From Hyphomicrobiales bacterium (GTDB lineage: Bacteria > Pseudomonadota > Alphaproteobacteria > Rhizobiales > JAJFHC01): a stretch of 32,470 bases of DNA. The translations under genes and the position numbers were made by a program. Below are positions 1 through 9,660 of this stretch, in pieces. How positions within the stretch are numbered: position 1 is the first letter of the stretch; the number at the start of each line of letters is the position of its first letter. A model generated the notes under the pieces. It saw only the letters and a program-made list of their open reading frames with translations. It was not told the DNA's origin and searched no databases. Location: NCBI GenBank assembly GCA_021775835.1, contig JAJFHC010000149.1, positions 1 through 32,470 of the forward strand. The letters run 5' to 3'.

Positions 1-1958
1 TCGCCGGACAATTCGGCAGCGGAATTATCGCCGCCCTGAGAAAGCTGGCGTGTGAACCGGCAGTCGGGATAGTTGGAACATCCGATGAATGCGCCATACC
101 GGCCAACTTTCAGGCTGATCCTGCCATCCTCGCAGGAAGGACATTTCCGCGGATCGGTGCCATCTCCGGGGTCGGGAAAAACGTGCGGCCCAAGCAACTC
201 ATTCAGGGCATCAAGGACTTCGGAGACCCTGAGGTCGGTTGTTTCACCAACCGCTGCTGTGAACTCGGTCCAAAAATCCCTCAGAACGTCTTTCCACTCG
301 ATTTCACCGTTGGAAATCCGATCGAGTTTCTCTTCCAGGCTCGCGGTGAAGTCATACTGCACATAACGCGTGAAGAAGCTCTCAAGGAACGCCGTGACCA
401 ACCGCCCCTTGTCTTCCGGGATGAGGCGCTTCTTGTCGAGCTGAACATATCCGCGATCGCGCAACACCGTCAGGGTTGAGGTATAAGTCGAAGGCCGGCC
501 GATACCGAGTTCTTCCATGCGCTTGATAAGTGTGGCTTCTGTGTATCGCGGCGGCGGTTCGGTGAAGTGCTGGTTCGGATTGATTTTCTGCATACCCACA
601 ACGTCTGCCTTGGCCATTGCAGGAAGACGACGGGAGTCATCCGACTCGTCTTCATCGTCACGGCCTTCCTGATACAGCTTCAGAAATCCGTCGAACCGTA
701 CCACCGAGCCGGTTGCCCGCAGGCTGTAGCGCTCACCGTCCGGGCTGGTCGTGGTGATATCGACCGACGTGCGATCGATGGTTGCGCTCTCCATCTGGCT
801 GGCAATCGTGCGTTTCCAGATCAGGTCATAAAGCTTAAACTGTTCGTCATCGAGACGATGGCTGACGTCCTTGGGCAAGCGGGACAGGGAGGTCGGTCGG
901 ATCGCTTCGTGTGCTTCCTGCGCGTTCTTCGCCTTGGTTTTGTACATCCTCGGGCTTGACGGCACGTAGGCTTCGCCGAATTGCTCGCTGACGACGTTTC
1001 TGCATTCCGCGATTGCCTCACCGGCGATTTGAACGCCGTCGGTCCGCATATAGGTGATCAGGCCTTGTGTCTCTCCGCCCAAATCGATGCCTTCGTACAA
1101 TTTCTGGGCAACTTGCATGGTGCGCGACGACGAAAATCCGAGCTTGCGGGATGCTTCCTGCTGCAACGTCGATGTGGTGAAGGGAGGGTAGGGGTTGCGT
1201 TTCTGGGGTTTGCTTTCAACTGATTCGACCAGAAAATGGCCGTTTAGGATCGCTTCCACATGTTTGTGGGCAACTTCTTCGTTGGGGATGTCAAACTTGC
1301 CGAGCCGGTTGCCGGCGACGGCGAAAAGGCGTGCCTGAAACGGTTTTCCGGCGGCCGTCTGCATGTCTGCTACGATCGTCCAGTATTCCTCGCTCTTGAA
1401 GGCCTCGATTTCGAGCTCGCGCTGGCAAACCAAGCGCAATGCAACGGACTGGACGCGGCCGGCGGACCGAGAGCCGGGCAGTTTGCGCCACAGAACAGGC
1501 GATAGGGTAAAGCCCACGAGATAGTCCAAGGCCCGGCGTGCCAGATAGGCATCAACAAGCGGCGTGTCCAGTTCACGCGGGTTCTGCATGGCTTCCAGAA
1601 TGGCCGACTTGGTGATCGCATTGAAGACGACCCGCTCTATGGCCTTGTCTTTCAAAACCTTTTTCTGAGACAAGACTTCCAGGACATGCCAGGAAATCGC
1701 TTCACCCTCGCGGTCCGGGTCAGTTGCCAGGATGAGTTTGTCGGCGCCCTTGACCGCATCGGCGATTTCCTTGAAACGCTTTTTCGACCGTGCATCCATG
1801 TCCCATGACATGGCGAAATCCTCGTCGGGGCGCACGGATCCGTCCTTGGATGGAAGGTCGCGGATATGGCCATAGGATGCCAGAACCGTAAAACCCGGCC
1901 CAAGATACTTATTGATCGTTTTAGCCTTGGCTGGCGACTCGACGATAACAACGTTCAT
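1..1958 (-). CDS. topA: DNA topoisomerase I (C-terminus beyond window)
   Basis: This is a type IA topoisomerase that relaxes negatively supercoiled DNA by nicking one strand through a 5'-phosphotyrosine link. The frame is open from an ATG at 1958 to the window edge, giving 652 residues with no stop, so the C-terminal end is missing. The N-terminus (MNVVIVESPAKAKTI) is the Toprim start, followed by the acidic DPDREGEAISWH metal motif. The YLARRALDYLVG and GRVQSVALR motifs come next, and LITYMRTDG carries the catalytic tyrosine. A C-terminal zinc finger (CPSC … GCSNYPDC) lies near the left edge. It is the last visible gene of the pyrB–plsY–dprA–topA run; a 217-base gap after dprA leaves room for its own promoter. 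Identification is very secure. Confidence 0.96.
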   Translation of the reverse strand, partial: MNVVIVESPAKAKTINKYLGPGFTVLASYGHIRDLPSKDGSVRPDEDFAMSWDMDARSKKRFKEIADAVKGADKLILATDPDREGEAISWHVLEVLSQKKVLKDKAIERVVFNAITKSAILEAMQNPRELDTPLVDAYLARRALDYLVGFTLSPVLWRKLPGSRSAGRVQSVALRLVCQRELEIEAFKSEEYWTIVADMQTAAGKPFQARLFAVAGNRLGKFDIPNEEVAHKHVEAILNGHFLVESVESKPQKRNPYPPFTTSTLQQEASRKLGFSSSRTMQVAQKLYEGIDLGGETQGLITYMRTDGVQIAGEAIAECRNVVSEQFGEAYVPSSPRMYKTKAKNAQEAHEAIRPTSLSRLPKDVSHRLDDEQFKLYDLIWKRTIASQMESATIDRTSVDITTTSPDGERYSLRATGSVVRFDGFLKLYQEGRDDEDESDDSRRLPAMAKADVVGMQKINPNQHFTEPPPRYTEATLIKRMEELGIGRPSTYTSTLTVLRDRGYVQLDKKRLIPEDKGRLVTAFLESFFTRYVQYDFTASLEEKLDRISNGEIEWKDVLRDFWTEFTAAVGETTDLRVSEVLDALNELLGPHVFPDPGDGTDPRKCPSCEDGRISLKVGRYGAFIGCSNYPDCRFTRQLSQGGDNSAAELSG

Positions 1959-2175
1959 TCAGTTTTGCTCTCAGCTTAGAACCGGACAATCGACTCGTTG
2001 GTTCAAAAATTCGGCGATCGATGCAGCTTCCAAAGGGCCAGCGGTTAAGAAAACCGTATCCACCGTCCTTGAATTTCATTGCTCCGCGCAATCGGCGCAC
2101 GAAGATGATGAAAAGAGGGGCCGGTGTCAAATGGCTTCCCGTTGGACTGTCAATTTTGCAAGAATCCTGATCGGT

Positions 2176-3309
2176 TCACAAAACCGATACGGAAGACATG
2201 CCGTGTCTCTGCAATCGTCCAGCAAGATCGAGTTCGAGCAGGACGAGATGCACTATACCTGGCTCGATATCGCTTTCCTGAATGATGGAGTCAAGGGGCA
2301 TCGGCGTAGGGCCGAGGAGTGAGAGGATGCGGTTTCTGTCTTTGTCGGCGATGTCCAGGCTTGCCGCGCGGTCCGTATCGACCTCGACTTGAGCAACTGA
2401 GCCGTTGATCGGGACGAGCGGTAGACGATCAGGATGGGCCATAATGGGGGCGAGGGTTTCGAGGATATGCTGGGCGCAGGTTACGAGTTCCGCCCCTTCT
2501 CTTATCAGGCGGTTGGAACCGGCAGATCTGGGATCGAGCGGGGATCCGGGAACCGCAAAAACGTCACGCCCCTGTTCGCCAGCGAACCGGGCTGTAATCA
2601 GTGAGCCTGACCGCTCCGCTGCTTCAATGACGATAACGCCGTTGCTGAGACCGGAAATCAGCCGGTTGCGGCGGGGAAAGTGGCGTGCCTTGGGTCGAAC
2701 ACCTGGCGGCATCTCTGAAACAATTGCACCTTGGTTTCCGATTCGGGCCTGGAGTTCGACATTTTCCGGGGGATAGACAACATCAATCCCGCCGGCAACT
2801 GCCGCTATCGTGCCGGTTTCCAGACTGGCCTCGTGAGCCGTCGTGTCGATGCCCCTCGCCAATCCGGATATCACCGTGACGCCGGCACGAGTGATTTCAT
2901 GGGTTATTTCACGGGTGATCCGGATGCCTGCGGCCGACGCATTTCGCGCGCCCACGACCGCAATTGATGGCTGCTCGGCAAGCGTGATGTCGCCTTTGAC
3001 GCAAATGAGAGGCGGTGGTGATGCAATGTGGCGCAGACGAAAAGGGTAATCGGGCTCGCAAAGGGCGATGAGGCGCGCTCCGAGTTCTTCTGTGCGGGCC
3101 CGTTCGCTGTCTGCCGCCCGTATTGTACAGATCCGGATCTTGCGCCCCGGCATGCTGCGTTTCGAAAGCGCCGGCAAGGCGTCGAGGGCGTCAGCGGCTG
3201 ATTGAAAGTGTTTAAGAATATCCAGAAAGGTGTGGGGGCCGACATTTTCACTGCGGCTGAGTCGAAGCCAATCACGACGTTCGTCGCAGGTAAGCTCCCG
3301 AATTTGCAT
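2176..3309 (-). CDS. dprA: DNA-processing protein DprA/Smf
   Basis: DprA binds single-stranded DNA arriving during transformation and loads RecA onto it; it is also kept in many bacteria not known to be competent. The 377-residue protein has an N-terminal helical region, then the extended Rossmann fold. Visible motifs are VGARNAS, SGLARGIDTTAHEA, FPRRNRLISGLS, SGSLITARFA and the GSNRLIREGA segment. The last roughly 60 residues look like the winged-helix (DprA_WH) domain. The ATG at 3309 is preceded by GAGAG and lies 18 bases after the plsY stop, so the two are probably co-transcribed. The plsY–dprA–topA order is common in alphaproteobacteria. Family assignment is secure; whether the organism is transformable cannot be judged from this window. 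Confidence 0.95.
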   Translation of the reverse strand: MQIRELTCDERRDWLRLSRSENVGPHTFLDILKHFQSAADALDALPALSKRSMPGRKIRICTIRAADSERARTEELGARLIALCEPDYPFRLRHIASPPPLICVKGDITLAEQPSIAVVGARNASAAGIRITREITHEITRAGVTVISGLARGIDTTAHEASLETGTIAAVAGGIDVVYPPENVELQARIGNQGAIVSEMPPGVRPKARHFPRRNRLISGLSNGVIVIEAAERSGSLITARFAGEQGRDVFAVPGSPLDPRSAGSNRLIREGAELVTCAQHILETLAPIMAHPDRLPLVPINGSVAQVEVDTDRAASLDIADKDRNRILSLLGPTPMPLDSIIQESDIEPGIVHLVLLELDLAGRLQRHGMSSVSVL

Positions 3310-3327
3310 TGTTTGTATCTCTCAGGC

Positions 3328-3936
3328 TTATTTTCCAATCCTGGCTTCTTCTCCTTTTACGAGCCGGAACACGTTTGCCCGGTGCGTGATGAAGATAATA
3401 ATGCTCATTACAATAAAGAGCTCCATTTCCTGGCCTCGGCCGAACCAGAAAAGGACGGCCGGCATGGCCGCTGCCGCAATCAGGGCGGCGAGTGAGGAAA
3501 TCCGGAACAAAGCGGCGACCGCCAGCCAGATTGCGCAGAAGCACAAGGCAGCCGGCCAGAAAAGTCCGAGCAGAACCCCGATATAGGTTGCAACGCCCTT
3601 GCCGCCACGGAACCTCAGCCAAACCGGCAGGATGTGCCCCAGAAACGCTCCAAATCCTGCAATGATGCCTGTGTCCGGGCCCCATTGCAGTCCGATCAGG
3701 ACCGGGATGGTGCCTTTCGAAAGGTCTGCAATCAGGGTTGCCACCGCCACGCCCTTGTTGCCGGTGCGCAGGACATTGGTGGCGCCGATGTTTCCGGATC
3801 CGATAGAGCGCACGTCGCCCAGGCCCGCCAGCCTGGTGAAGATCAGGCCAAACGGAATGGAACCGACAAGGTATCCGAAAATCAAGGCCGCCAGATAGTA
3901 GGGCAGGGCTAGGTTCCAGTTGAAGGGATCAGGCAT
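3328..3936 (-). CDS. plsY: Glycerol-3-phosphate acyltransferase PlsY
   Basis: PlsY is an inner-membrane enzyme that transfers the acyl group of acyl-phosphate to glycerol-3-phosphate, the first committed step of phospholipid synthesis; it works with PlsX. The 202-residue protein is almost entirely hydrophobic helices. It carries the three family motifs: [12 protein letters not shown] near residue 47, the [18 protein letters not shown] segment near residue 100, and a late segment ending in THRANVFRL. Length is normal for PlsY. It sits 44 bases after the dihydroorotase-like gene and 18 bases before dprA, consistent with one transcript. Confidence 0.96.
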   Translation of the reverse strand: MPDPFNWNLALPYYLAALIFGYLVGSIPFGLIFTRLAGLGDVRSIGSGNIGATNVLRTGNKGVAVATLIADLSKGTIPVLIGLQWGPDTGIIAGFGAFLGHILPVWLRFRGGKGVATYIGVLLGLFWPAALCFCAIWLAVAALFRISSLAALIAAAAMPAVLFWFGRGQEMELFIVMSIIIFITHRANVFRLVKGEEARIGK

Positions 3937-3980
3937 GGTTGTATCGATGTGTTATCAAATGGCTTTCTTGGGCGTCACAC

Positions 3981-5303
3981 TCAGTTCAGGCTGTAAACGG
4001 TACGCCCGGTCACCATCGTGTGCAAGACACGACCCTGCATGCGTCGGGCTTCAAATGGCGTGTTCTTTGATTTCGACCTGAGATGTTCAAGTTCGAGCAC
4101 CCAAGGCATGCCTTCGTCGAAGACAATGAGATCGGCAGGCGCACCGACTGCCATACGCCCGGCTTCAAGACCAAGAAGGCTGGCGGGATGACTGGTCAGG
4201 GTCGCCAGCAGGCTGGGAAGCGAGATTTCTTCGTTGTGAACCAGGTTGAGACATGCGGAAAGCAGGGTCTCCAGTCCAACGGCGCCATAGGCTGCATCCG
4301 CAAACGGATGGCGTTTGGTTTCCACATCCTGGGGATCGTGACCGGAAACAATGACGTCGATCGTGCCATCGACCAAGCCTTCAACCATTGCACGGCGGTC
4401 ATCTTCGCCGCGCAGGGGCGGCGATATTTTGAAAAAGGTGCGGTACGGACCGATATCGTTTTCATTCAACGACAAATGGTTGACCGATACACCGCACGTT
4501 ACCGGCAGCCCCTTGTCCTTGGCGCGCCTGATGACCTCAAGGGAATCGCGGCACGAAATCTGTGAGGCATGATACTGGGCGCCGGTCAGTTCAACCAGGC
4601 GGATGTCACGTTCCAGCACGATGGTCTCGGCGGCAGTGGGTATTCCAGGCAAGCCCAGTCTGGTGGCAACTTCGCTTTCATTCATGACGCCGGCGGCCGA
4701 CAGGCTTGGGTCTTCCAGGTGCTGTACCACGATGGCACCGAAATCATGGGCGTAGCTCAGGGCACGCCTGAGTACCTGGCTGTCAACGACACTTCTGTCG
4801 CCATCGGTGAAGGCCAGGGCTCCGGCCTCTTTCAGGAGGCCGATTTCGGTCATCTCCTGGCCCTTGAGCCCCTTGGTCAGAGCTGCCATGGGGTGCACAT
4901 TGACCTTGGCGGTGTCCCGAGCACGGCGTTCAAGAAAATCAACGAGAGCGACATCGTCGATCACCGGTTCTGTATTGGGCATGCAAATGACAGTGGTAAC
5001 ACCGCCGGCGGCCGCAGCCTCGCTGGCCGTGGCGAGGGTTTCCCGGTGTTCGTTGCCAGGTTCGCCGGTGAATACTCGCATGTCGATCAGACCCGGGCAC
5101 AAAACGTGTCCCTTGCAGTCGATGACTTCAACGCCTTCTGCGCCGCGGATCATCCCGGAAATTTCGCCTACTGCCGATATATGGCCGTCTTCCACCGCGA
5201 CGCCGCCTATGGTGTCGGTGCCGGTTTCCGGGTTCACCACCCTTGCGTCGATGAATATCGCATCGCCACCACCGCGCCGGCGTCCTGTCATGGTGGCTGC
5301 CAT
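3981..5303 (-). CDS. pyrC: Dihydroorotase-like protein lacking most metal ligands (PyrC'/PyrX type)
   Basis: This is an amidohydrolase-superfamily protein of 440 residues, homologous to class I dihydroorotase, which converts carbamoyl-aspartate to dihydroorotate. The usual D-x-H-x-H after the first strand is DMRVF, so Arg76 and Phe78 replace both histidines. The later H-x-x-H is YHASQ (Gln248), and the TDHAPH motif is SGHDPQ (Gly321 in place of Asp). His195 in QHLEDP and the FTDGD aspartate remain. It is therefore probably catalytically dead. In Pseudomonas such a PyrC' is needed structurally for assembly of aspartate transcarbamoylase. The ATG at 5303 overlaps the pyrB stop as TGATG, which favours coupled, stoichiometric synthesis. 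A working dihydroorotase should lie elsewhere in the genome. A GTG one codon earlier is also possible. Confidence 0.85.
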   Translation of the reverse strand: MAATMTGRRRGGGDAIFIDARVVNPETGTDTIGGVAVEDGHISAVGEISGMIRGAEGVEVIDCKGHVLCPGLIDMRVFTGEPGNEHRETLATASEAAAAGGVTTVICMPNTEPVIDDVALVDFLERRARDTAKVNVHPMAALTKGLKGQEMTEIGLLKEAGALAFTDGDRSVVDSQVLRRALSYAHDFGAIVVQHLEDPSLSAAGVMNESEVATRLGLPGIPTAAETIVLERDIRLVELTGAQYHASQISCRDSLEVIRRAKDKGLPVTCGVSVNHLSLNENDIGPYRTFFKISPPLRGEDDRRAMVEGLVDGTIDVIVSGHDPQDVETKRHPFADAAYGAVGLETLLSACLNLVHNEEISLPSLLATLTSHPASLLGLEAGRMAVGAPADLIVFDEGMPWVLELEHLRSKSKNTPFEARRMQGRVLHTMVTGRTVYSLN

Positions 5304-6271
5304 CACAAGGTCTCCAACTCGTTGGGCAGGTTGCGCGACAGGGCGTCGAGGACGGCCATCCTCACCGCCACCCCCATCTCCACCTGTTCACGAATGACGC
5401 TTCGGTTGTCGTCGGCGATGGCGCTGTCGATTTCCACACCGCGGTTCATGGGTCCCGGGTGCATCACAAGCGCGTCCGGCTTGGCGTAGGAGAGCTTTGC
5501 TGCGTCGAGGCCGAAGAAGCGGAAGTACTCCCGGGTGGACGGCACGAACGAACCGTTCATGCGCTCAAGCTGGAGTCTGAGCATCATGACGATGTCACAT
5601 CCCTCCAGACCGGTCTGCATGTCGGTATGAACCTCTACCCCCAAACGGTCGGCCGCCGTCGGCAGGAGTGTTCTGGGAGCAACGATGCGCACACGAGCGC
5701 CCATGGTATTGAGCAGAATAATGTTCGATCGCGCCACGCGGCTGTGAAGAATGTCACCGCAGATCGCTACCGTGAGGCCTTCCAGCTTGCCCTTGCGGCG
5801 TCTGATCGTGAGGGCGTCAAGCAGGGCCTGGGTGGGGTGTTCGTGACTGCCGTCTCCAGCATTGATAACGGCGCAACCTACCTTTTGGGACAACAGTTCC
5901 ACCGCACCGGCGGCACTGTGGCGCACGACGATCAGATCAGGTCTCATGGCATTGAGAGTCATTGCTGTGTCGATCAGGGTTTCCCCCTTCTTGATCGACG
6001 AGGTCTTGACCGACATGTTCATGACATCGGCGCTCAGACGCTTGCCAGCCAACTCAAATGAGCTCTGGGTGCGTGTCGAGGCTTCAAAAAACAAATTTAT
6101 CTGGGTGCGGCCGCGCAGGGTATCGCGTTTCTTGTCGATCTGCTGGTTCTGATCGACGTATGTATCCGCAAGATCCAGTAAAGCCTTGATCTCAAGATGG
6201 GAAAGGCCTTCGATTCCCAGCAGGTGCGCGCCGCTGAGGATCGTTGCATCTGTTGCCTGATCGTTTTTCAT
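5303..6271 (-). CDS. pyrB: Aspartate carbamoyltransferase catalytic subunit
   Basis: PyrB joins carbamoyl phosphate and aspartate to give carbamoyl-aspartate, the second step of pyrimidine synthesis. The 322-residue protein shows the carbamoyl-phosphate loop [13 protein letters not shown], the SIKKGE loop, VVRHSAAGA and the [14 protein letters not shown] segment. It also has the aspartate-site LRLQLER motif (usual form MLRxQxER) and [11 protein letters not shown] near the end. The ATG at 6271 gives the expected N-terminus; an in-frame GTG about 60 bases further upstream would add an unconvincing extension. The stop overlaps the start of the dihydroorotase-like gene. No pyrI or uracil-responsive leader is recognisable. 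Confidence 0.95.
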   Translation of the reverse strand: MKNDQATDATILSGAHLLGIEGLSHLEIKALLDLADTYVDQNQQIDKKRDTLRGRTQINLFFEASTRTQSSFELAGKRLSADVMNMSVKTSSIKKGETLIDTAMTLNAMRPDLIVVRHSAAGAVELLSQKVGCAVINAGDGSHEHPTQALLDALTIRRRKGKLEGLTVAICGDILHSRVARSNIILLNTMGARVRIVAPRTLLPTAADRLGVEVHTDMQTGLEGCDIVMMLRLQLERMNGSFVPSTREYFRFFGLDAAKLSYAKPDALVMHPGPMNRGVEIDSAIADDNRSVIREQVEMGVAVRMAVLDALSRNLPNELETL

Positions 6272-6357
6272 TAAAGGCGACTGTATAGGCTGAGTGCTTG
6301 ACGGCGGCAAGCATTGAATACCACCATCCACAGGGTGATTTACTGAGTGAGATCGTC
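6272..6357. promoter_or_regulatory. Divergent pyrB/aidB intergenic region
   Basis: An 86-base gap separates the pyrB start (minus strand) from the most likely aidB start (plus strand). Promoters for both must lie here or reach into the neighbouring gene. I see no clear -35/-10 pair and no Ada-box-like repeat that I would defend. In-frame GTG (pyrB side) and TTG (aidB side, near 6298) codons make both starts less certain than usual. Confidence 0.4.
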
Positions 6358-8031
6358 ATGCCTGAAAACAGCTATGAACCACACGATGTCTTCAACCAAT
6401 CGCCGGTGTTCGAGGATGTGAACCTGTATCAGACCGATCGTGCCCTAAAGGACGCGGTTCACCGCGAAGGTGCGGGCTGGGCGGACGGCATTCTTGGCGG
6501 CCACGGCCGAATTTGCGGATCGGCTGACACTCTCGAGCATGGACGGTTAGCCAACGAAAACCCTCCGGTATTGCGAACGTTCGACACCAAGGGCCGCCGC
6601 ATTGACCGTGTCGACTATCATCCCTCCTACCATGCTCTCATGGCGCTCTCTATTGAGACTGGACTGCATGCAAGCCCCTGGGAGCATTTGGCAGATGGCT
6701 CTGCGCCGGTGCCAGGTGCCACTGTTGCCAGGGCTGCCGGGTTCTTCATGGCTTGTCAGGCGGAGGCGGGGCACACCTGTCCCGTTACCATGACGCACGC
6801 AGCGATCCCGGCCCTGATGGCAGATCCGAATCTGGCTAAAGCCTGGGTCCCCCGCATCGTGTCCCGGCATTACGACAAGTCGTTCGTCCCGGCGGAAGAG
6901 AAACTTGGCGTCACATTCGGCATGGGAATGACTGAAAAACAGGGGGGCACGGATGTGCGCTCCAACACGACCCGGGCCCTCCCAACGCAAGACGGATTCT
7001 ACCGGTTGGACGGTCATAAGTGGTTCCTGTCGGCACCCATGAGCGACGCATTTCTCATGCTGGCGCAGGCACCAGCGGGACTGTCGTGTTTCCTCGTGCC
7101 GCGCATCCTCGAAGAGGGCAAGGTCAATGCTTTGCATCTTCAGCGGTTGAAACCAAAGCTCGGCAATCGATCCAACGCCTCTTCGGAAGTCGAACTGCAC
7201 GGTGCCAGCGCCTGGTTGCTCGGCGAGGAAGGGCGCGGTGTGCGCAATATCATCGAGATGGCAACATATACCCGCCTCGACTGTGCCATCAGTTCCGCCG
7301 GTCTGATGCGCATGGCACTGGCGCAGGCGCTCAACCATTGTGCCCACCGCACGGTGTTTCAGAAGAAGCTCGTTGATCAGCCAATGATGCAGAAAGTGCT
7401 GGCGGACATGGCGATCGAAAGCGAGGCGGCCACCGCGCTGGTGATGCGTCTTGCACGCGCCTACGATAATGCTATTCCCGGTCAGGCTGCCGACCCGCTG
7501 TCGCTTGCCTACAAGCGGATCATGACACCTGTTGCAAAATACTGGATCTGCAAGACCGCGCCACGTTTTGCCTATGAAGCCATGGAATGCCTTGGGGGGA
7601 ACGGTTATGTGGAAGAGGGCACGATGGCACGGCTGTTCCGCGAGGTCCCCGTCAACGCAATCTGGGAGGGGTCGGGCAATGTCATGTGCCTTGATGTCTT
7701 GCGTGTGGCTTCGAGGGAATCGGAATTGTTTGAACTGTTGCTTGGCAGCCTTGAACCGGTCGCACAGCGAACTCCTGAACTGAAACCGCTCTTCGGCACT
7801 GTTCAGGATCTGATTCAGGAAGGCGCGTTAAGCGAATGCAACGCAAGGATATTTGTGGAAACCCTTGTCCGCCTTGCTGCTGGAGTACTGTTGGTTGAGA
7901 ATGCCCCAACGGCGATCCGTGACGGGTTCCTGATCAAGCTTGCAGAAATGGGCGCAGGGGAGACTTATGGGGCCCTTCGGTCGACACTTGACGGCGCAGC
8001 TATCGTTGAGCGCGCCATGCCAGCGACCTGA
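6358..8031 (+). CDS. aidB: AidB-type acyl-CoA dehydrogenase homologue (alkylation response)
   Basis: This FAD protein resembles E. coli AidB, which is induced by alkylating agents, binds DNA and is thought to protect it. The 557-residue product matches AidB across its length. The start has FNQSPVFEDVNLYQTD and AVHREGAGW; the FAD region has GMGMTEKQGGTDVRSNTT and GHKWFLSAPMSDA; then come KLGNRSNASSEVE, the helical ACAD segment ending AMECLGGNGYVEE, and MPVNAIWEGSGNVMCLDVLR shared with AidB. About 100 residues follow, corresponding to the C-terminal DNA-binding region. I chose the ATG at 6358 because the family homology starts there; a TTG at 6298 would add 20 residues that overlap the pyrB control region. 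No ada gene is adjacent. Confidence 0.88.
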   Translation: MPENSYEPHDVFNQSPVFEDVNLYQTDRALKDAVHREGAGWADGILGGHGRICGSADTLEHGRLANENPPVLRTFDTKGRRIDRVDYHPSYHALMALSIETGLHASPWEHLADGSAPVPGATVARAAGFFMACQAEAGHTCPVTMTHAAIPALMADPNLAKAWVPRIVSRHYDKSFVPAEEKLGVTFGMGMTEKQGGTDVRSNTTRALPTQDGFYRLDGHKWFLSAPMSDAFLMLAQAPAGLSCFLVPRILEEGKVNALHLQRLKPKLGNRSNASSEVELHGASAWLLGEEGRGVRNIIEMATYTRLDCAISSAGLMRMALAQALNHCAHRTVFQKKLVDQPMMQKVLADMAIESEAATALVMRLARAYDNAIPGQAADPLSLAYKRIMTPVAKYWICKTAPRFAYEAMECLGGNGYVEEGTMARLFREVPVNAIWEGSGNVMCLDVLRVASRESELFELLLGSLEPVAQRTPELKPLFGTVQDLIQEGALSECNARIFVETLVRLAAGVLLVENAPTAIRDGFLIKLAEMGAGETYGALRSTLDGAAIVERAMPAT

Positions 8032-8090
8032 AGTCTTCGTTGGATACAACAGACCCTGCATCAACGACGGGGTTTCAGTCGAAGGCACTC

Positions 8091-9020
8091 TCACCCTCCG
8101 GCCAGGTAGATGATCACGGGCAGGGTGACCGCAGAGACAACAATCTGTGCCGTTATCGTGCTGGAAATCAGAGGAGCGTCGCCGCCCAGTTGCCGGGCAA
8201 GAATGTATGAGGCATTGGCGGCGGGCACGGCAGCGCAGATTATGGCGACGCTTTGCGTAATCTGGTCGGCCTCCAGCATGCGCGCCGTTGCCCAGACCAG
8301 CATCGGCATGACAAGCAATTTCAGTGCAGTGGAAACCAGAACCGGCGCCCGGTGGTCGAATGCCGATCTTGGGTCAAGGCCGGCGCCGAGAGCGAGGAGG
8401 CCAATTCCCAACGCGCCGCTGCCGATCAGCGTCAGGGCCGAAAGCAGTGGCGGCGGCAGAATGATGCCGGTCAGGTTCCATATGATGCCCAGGGCACAGG
8501 ACCAGATGATTGGGTTTCTGGCGACCAGAAAGGCGAGACGCGCAGGACTGGGCGTTGTGCCGTCTGCGTAAACGGTCACGACGGCCACGCTGAGGACATT
8601 CAGCAGCGGTATCAGTGTGATGATCCCGATGGCGCCCAGGGTCAGGCCGGCGTCACCATAAAGAGCGGCAATGATGGCCAGAGCCGCAAACGTGTTCCAA
8701 CGTGTGGACGTCTGAAAGAGACTCGAAAATGCCGGGCCGGTCAGGTGAAGTCGGGTTATCAGACTGTTGCGAAACAGGAACAAAAAAATGACGAGTACGG
8801 TGATGGCGATGAGCAGGATGGCACTGATGCCAAGAACCGGCGCACCGGTGAGATCGGCTATTGCCAGTGTCTTTGCCAGCAGCACGGGGAAAAGCACGTA
8901 ATAGGTCACGTGCTCCAACGCCATCCACATGTCGGGTTTTACAACCTTATAGCGGCACAGGAGAAAACCCAGGAGGATCGTCAGAAAAACCGGCAGAAGG
9001 GCGCCCAGAGTTACCAGCAT
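8091..9020 (-). CDS. AEC (auxin efflux carrier) family permease
   Basis: This is a 309-residue membrane protein of the AEC/MdcF family, predicted secondary transporters of organic or amino acids. The N-terminal segment (LGALLPVFLTILLGFLLCRY) and the helix pairs with a broken-helix pattern (VPAANASYILARQLGG, TITAQIVVSAVTLPVIIYLAGG) are typical of the family's two five-helix repeats. The ATG at 9020 lies 47 bases after the ruvX stop on the same strand. It ends 59 bases from the aidB stop, convergently. The substrate cannot be predicted from sequence alone. Confidence 0.85.
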   Translation of the reverse strand: MLVTLGALLPVFLTILLGFLLCRYKVVKPDMWMALEHVTYYVLFPVLLAKTLAIADLTGAPVLGISAILLIAITVLVIFLFLFRNSLITRLHLTGPAFSSLFQTSTRWNTFAALAIIAALYGDAGLTLGAIGIITLIPLLNVLSVAVVTVYADGTTPSPARLAFLVARNPIIWSCALGIIWNLTGIILPPPLLSALTLIGSGALGIGLLALGAGLDPRSAFDHRAPVLVSTALKLLVMPMLVWATARMLEADQITQSVAIICAAVPAANASYILARQLGGDAPLISSTITAQIVVSAVTLPVIIYLAGG

Positions 9021-9067
9021 GGATCCGGCTCAGTCCCTGCAAGCGGCTTTGAAGGGAACACGCCTGC

Positions 9068-9541
9068 TCACAGCGACCGCAATCGGTCGAGCGCGCCTTG
9101 CAGAATGTAGGCAGCGGCCATCTTGTCCACGACTTCGGCGCGGCGTGCACGGCTGGCGTCTGCCTCGAGCAGGGTTCGCGTGACCGCTGCGGTCGACAGG
9201 CGTTCATCCCATACAGCGATCGGCAGGTCGGTCAGGCCGGCAAGGTTGCGGGCAAAGGCCCGTGTGGCCTGGGCACGGGGGCCTTCCGATCCATCCATGT
9301 TGTAGGGTAGTCCCAGTATGAGCCCACCGATTTCATGTTCGTCGCACAAAGCCAGAAGGGCCGCTGCATCCTTACCGAACTTGACCCGCCTGATTGTTTC
9401 AAGTGGCGACGCCACGGTGCGGGTGACGTCCGACAATGCCAGGCCGATCGTGCGAGTGCCGAGATCGATTCCGATCAGGCGCTGACCGGCCTCAAGGGAC
9501 GCGGCGAAGTCTTCAAGTGAAATGATGGGGTCTGAGGCCAA
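9068..9541 (-). CDS. ruvX: Putative pre-16S rRNA nuclease / Holliday junction resolvase RuvX (YqgF)
   Basis: This is a small RNase H-fold nuclease linked to pre-16S rRNA 5'-end maturation and, by fold, to Holliday-junction cleavage. The 157-residue protein has the first-strand aspartate in [32 protein letters not shown], the [10 protein letters not shown] motif with its acidic residue, and the helix with [12 protein letters not shown]. Upstream in frame is a stop close to the start, and no ATG is available, so a TTG at 9541 preceded by AAGGCGAG is the likely initiator. It is divergent from the UPF0173 gene and precedes the AEC permease. Confidence 0.92.
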   Translation of the reverse strand: MASDPIISLEDFAASLEAGQRLIGIDLGTRTIGLALSDVTRTVASPLETIRRVKFGKDAAALLALCDEHEIGGLILGLPYNMDGSEGPRAQATRAFARNLAGLTDLPIAVWDERLSTAAVTRTLLEADASRARRAEVVDKMAAAYILQGALDRLRSL

Positions 9542-9660
9542 CAGGGGCTCGCCTTAAAAAGGGTTTATCGTCCCTTGGTTTAGGGCATAAACTGCCATAC
9601 GAAAAGAACCCATCCTCGCTGCGGTTCAAAATCATCAGGAAAACTCAGGAGACGATCAGC

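Noticed and set aside
1912..2322. A 136-codon plus-strand frame spanning the topA–dprA gap
   Set aside because: It overlaps both neighbours in antisense, uses a weak start and shows no recognisable domain.
4569..5489. A 306-codon plus-strand open frame opposite the dihydroorotase-like gene and pyrB
   Set aside because: It is an antisense shadow crossing a gene junction, without family similarity.
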